From the NCBI RefSeq assembly GCF_004795015.1, contig NZ_SSBI01000037.1, positions 1 through 64,000 of the forward strand: a stretch of 64,000 nucleotides of DNA. Reading direction: 5' to 3'. A model generated the notes under the pieces. That model searched no databases and was not told the DNA's origin. It saw only the letters and a list, made by a program, of their open reading frames with translations. Both the position numbers and the translations under genes were made by a program. Source of the stretch: Streptomyces sp. A1277 (GTDB taxonomy: Bacteria; Actinomycetota; Actinomycetes; Streptomycetales; Streptomycetaceae). Within the stretch, counting starts at the first letter, position 1; each line of letters opens with the position of its first letter. Positions 62,081-64,000 of the stretch are shown here, piece by piece.

Positions 62081-63358
62081 ATGCGACGTGGCATAACGGC
62101 CACCGCCCTGGTCGCGGCCCTGGCGCTCGCGGCGACCGCCTGCGGCAGCGATGACGACAAGTCCGACGGCGGTTCCAAGAGCTCGGGCGAGCTCTCCGGC
62201 ACCGTGACGTGGTGGGACACCTCCACCGCGGGCAGCGAGGACAAGGTCTTCAAGAAGATCGCCGAGGGCTTCGAGAAGCAGCACCCGAAGGTCGACGTCA
62301 AGTACGTCAACGTGCCCTTCGGTGACGCGCAGAACAAGTTCAAGAACGCGGCCCAGGCGGGCTCCGGCGCCCCCGACGTGATCCGCTCCGAGGTCGCCTG
62401 GACCCCCGAGTTCGCCGACCTCGGCTACCTCGCCCCGCTGGACGGCACCCCCGCCCTCCAGAAGGAGAGCGACTTCCTGAAGCAGGCCGCCGCGTCCACC
62501 AAGTACAACGGCAAGACGTTCGCCGTTCCGCAGGTGATCGACTCCCTGGGCATCTTCTACAACAAGAAGATCTTCAAGGAGGCCGGCGTCGAGGTCCCCA
62601 CCACGATGGACGAGCTGAAGTCCGTCTCCAAGAAGATCAAGTCGAAGACCGGCAAGACCGGCCTCTACCTGCGCGGCGACGACGCGTACTGGTTCCTGCC
62701 CTTCCTGTACGGCGAGGGCGGCGACATGGTCAACGCCGCCGACAAGGCCGTCACCATCGACGACGCGGCCGGCGTCAAGGCGATGAAGCTCGTCAAGGAC
62801 CTGGTCGACTCCGGCGTCGCGAAGACCGACGCGACGGACGGCTGGGACAACATGCAGGCGTCCTTCAAGGACGGCGACGTCGCGATGATGATCAATGGCC
62901 CGTGGGCCGTCGCCGACACGTACGCCGGCAAGGAGTTCAAGGACAAGGCGAACCTGGGCGTCGCCCCGGTCCCGGCCGGCTCCGCCGCGCAGGGTGCCCC
63001 GCAGGGCGGTCACAACCTGGCCGTCTACGCCGGTTCCAAGAACCTTGAAGCCTCCTACGCCTTCGTCGACTACATGACCTCCGTCAAGACGCAGGCCCAG
63101 GTCACCAAGGAGCTCAACCTCCTGCCGACCCGCACCTCCGCCTACGCCGAGGAGTCCGTGGTCGACAACGAGATCGTCGGCTTCTTCAAGCCGGTCGTCG
63201 AGAGCGCCGTCGAGCGCCCCTGGATTCCGGAGACCGGCAGCCTCTTCGCGCCGCTCGTCACCGAGTACACCAAGGCCCTCACCGGTCAGACCTCCCCGGA
63301 GAAGGCGGTCAAGACGACCGGTACCGCCTACCGCAAGCTCCTTGACGGCTGGAAGTAA
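62081..63358 (+). CDS. malE: Maltose/maltodextrin-binding lipoprotein MalE
   Basis: The extracytoplasmic solute-binding protein of the maltose ABC importer. The 425-residue protein has a lipoprotein signal ending LAATAC (Cys21), then a family 1 (MalE-type) binding fold: TVTWWDTSTAGSEDKVFKKI, FGDAQNKFKNAAQAGSGAPD and VIRSEVAWTPEFADLGYLAP near the N-lobe, and MMINGPWAVADTY in the C-lobe. GAAGGAG precedes the ATG. It begins the malEFG operon and should be repressed by MalR. Confidence 0.95.
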   Translation: MRRGITATALVAALALAATACGSDDDKSDGGSKSSGELSGTVTWWDTSTAGSEDKVFKKIAEGFEKQHPKVDVKYVNVPFGDAQNKFKNAAQAGSGAPDVIRSEVAWTPEFADLGYLAPLDGTPALQKESDFLKQAAASTKYNGKTFAVPQVIDSLGIFYNKKIFKEAGVEVPTTMDELKSVSKKIKSKTGKTGLYLRGDDAYWFLPFLYGEGGDMVNAADKAVTIDDAAGVKAMKLVKDLVDSGVAKTDATDGWDNMQASFKDGDVAMMINGPWAVADTYAGKEFKDKANLGVAPVPAGSAAQGAPQGGHNLAVYAGSKNLEASYAFVDYMTSVKTQAQVTKELNLLPTRTSAYAEESVVDNEIVGFFKPVVESAVERPWIPETGSLFAPLVTEYTKALTGQTSPEKAVKTTGTAYRKLLDGWK

Positions 63359-63379
63359 CTCAGGAAGGCAGGCCGGCTG

Positions 63380-64000
63380 ATGGCTGTCCACACCAGCCAG
63401 TCGGTGGCGAAGGCCGCGGGCGACGACGTCGCCCGCGGCCGGAGCCGCGGTACTGGCAACCCCCCGCCGCCGGGCAAGCTCCGGCGGACCCTGTCGACGC
63501 ACTGGTACGCCTGGACGATGGTGGCCCCGGTCGTCATCGTGGTCGGCGTGATCATCGGTTATCCGCTGGTCCGCGGCATCTACCTGTCGCTGACCGACGC
63601 CAACGAGCGCAACGTCGCGCGGTCCATCGGTGTCAACCACCTGCCCGCCACGTACAAGTTCGTCGGTCTGGACAACTACGCCGACGCCCTCACCGGCGAA
63701 CAGTTCCTCGGCACACTCGGGTGGACCCTGGTGTGGACGGTCTCCTGCGTGGCCATCACCTTCGCCCTCGGCATGGCGCTCGCGAACATCCTCAACCGCA
63801 GGATCGCCGGCCGCTCCGCCTACCGGATGGCCCTCATCCTGCCCTGGGCGGTCCCCGGCTTCGTCTCCGTCTTCGCCTGGCGCTTCCTCTACAACAACGA
63901 CCGCGGGCTGCTCAACAAGATCCTCTCCGGCGGCGGCTTCGGCGGCATCGACTGGCTGGGCGACCCCACCTGGGCGAAGCTGTCCGTCATCGCGGTCAAC
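63380..64000 (+). CDS. malF: Maltose ABC transporter permease MalF, 5' part
   Basis: Only the first 207 codons are in the window. A Pro/Gly-rich cytoplasmic tail is followed by a first membrane helix (WYAWTMVAPVVIVVGVIIGYPLV), the family segment GLDNYADALTGEQFLGTLGW, and the following helices (WTVSCVAITFALGMALANIL, ALILPWAVPGFVSVFAWRF). It starts 21 bp after malE. MalG should follow outside the window. Confidence 0.93.
   Translation, partial: MAVHTSQSVAKAAGDDVARGRSRGTGNPPPPGKLRRTLSTHWYAWTMVAPVVIVVGVIIGYPLVRGIYLSLTDANERNVARSIGVNHLPATYKFVGLDNYADALTGEQFLGTLGWTLVWTVSCVAITFALGMALANILNRRIAGRSAYRMALILPWAVPGFVSVFAWRFLYNNDRGLLNKILSGGGFGGIDWLGDPTWAKLSVIAVN

Overview
The window is about 64 kb of very GC-rich chromosome from an actinomycete, almost certainly a Streptomyces. 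The evidence is GTG/TTG starts, GGAGG ribosome sites, GC-rich hairpin terminators without U-tracts, and a lineage-typical gene set: malR-malE-malF, glnE, a GlnA2-type glutamine synthetase, a BTAD/AfsR-like regulator, and XRE/DUF397/DUF6879 proteins. No rRNA, tRNA, CRISPR array or intact insertion sequence was seen. The window opens inside efeB and ends inside malF.

Region 1 (1-13.5 kb) is mainly iron and heme supply: efeB and efeO, the heme ABC importer hmuT-hmuU-hmuV, two HtaA-domain surface proteins (one with an LAXTG-type sortase signal), and a heme oxygenase. Three promoters carry IdeR/DmdR-like iron boxes, so the genes probably form one iron-repressed regulon that captures heme, imports it and opens it. 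A PhzF-like gene, zwf and a sugar/H+ symporter lie between. Region 2 (12.8-20.5 kb) holds a TetR/NmrA divergent pair, methionine aminopeptidase, an MFS exporter, an SIS-like protein, an F420:NADPH oxidoreductase and a site-2-type protease, separated by many short tandem repeats.

Region 3 (20.5-24.5 kb) is the most unusual part: six co-directional genes combining a WhiJ-like set (small protein, DUF6879, XRE/DUF5753, DUF397) with an unrecognised 168-residue protein and a JmjC/cupin oxygenase. A perfect hairpin follows the 78-residue DUF397 gene, and a shared motif lies in both promoter regions. Region 4 (25-41.5 kb) is a BTAD-NB-ARC-TPR regulator, a DrrAB-like exporter, panB, two drug-efflux MFS genes (one next to a TetR gene), a membrane phosphodiesterase, nadE, a CBS protein, a DUF3105 protein and the GlnA2-type enzyme.

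Region 5 (41.6-56.1 kb) is accessory and partly decayed. It has a frameshifted histidine kinase with a response regulator of unknown output, a CdiI-like immunity gene coupled to a SnoaL-like gene cut by a stop codon, an N5-glutamine methyltransferase preceded by a possible ATT-start leader ORF, orphan immunity-like genes in less GC-rich DNA, an L-serine dehydratase fragment, and an RHS polymorphic toxin operon. Region 6 (56.3-64 kb) returns to core genes: glnE, a PAP2 phosphatase, malR, malE and malF.
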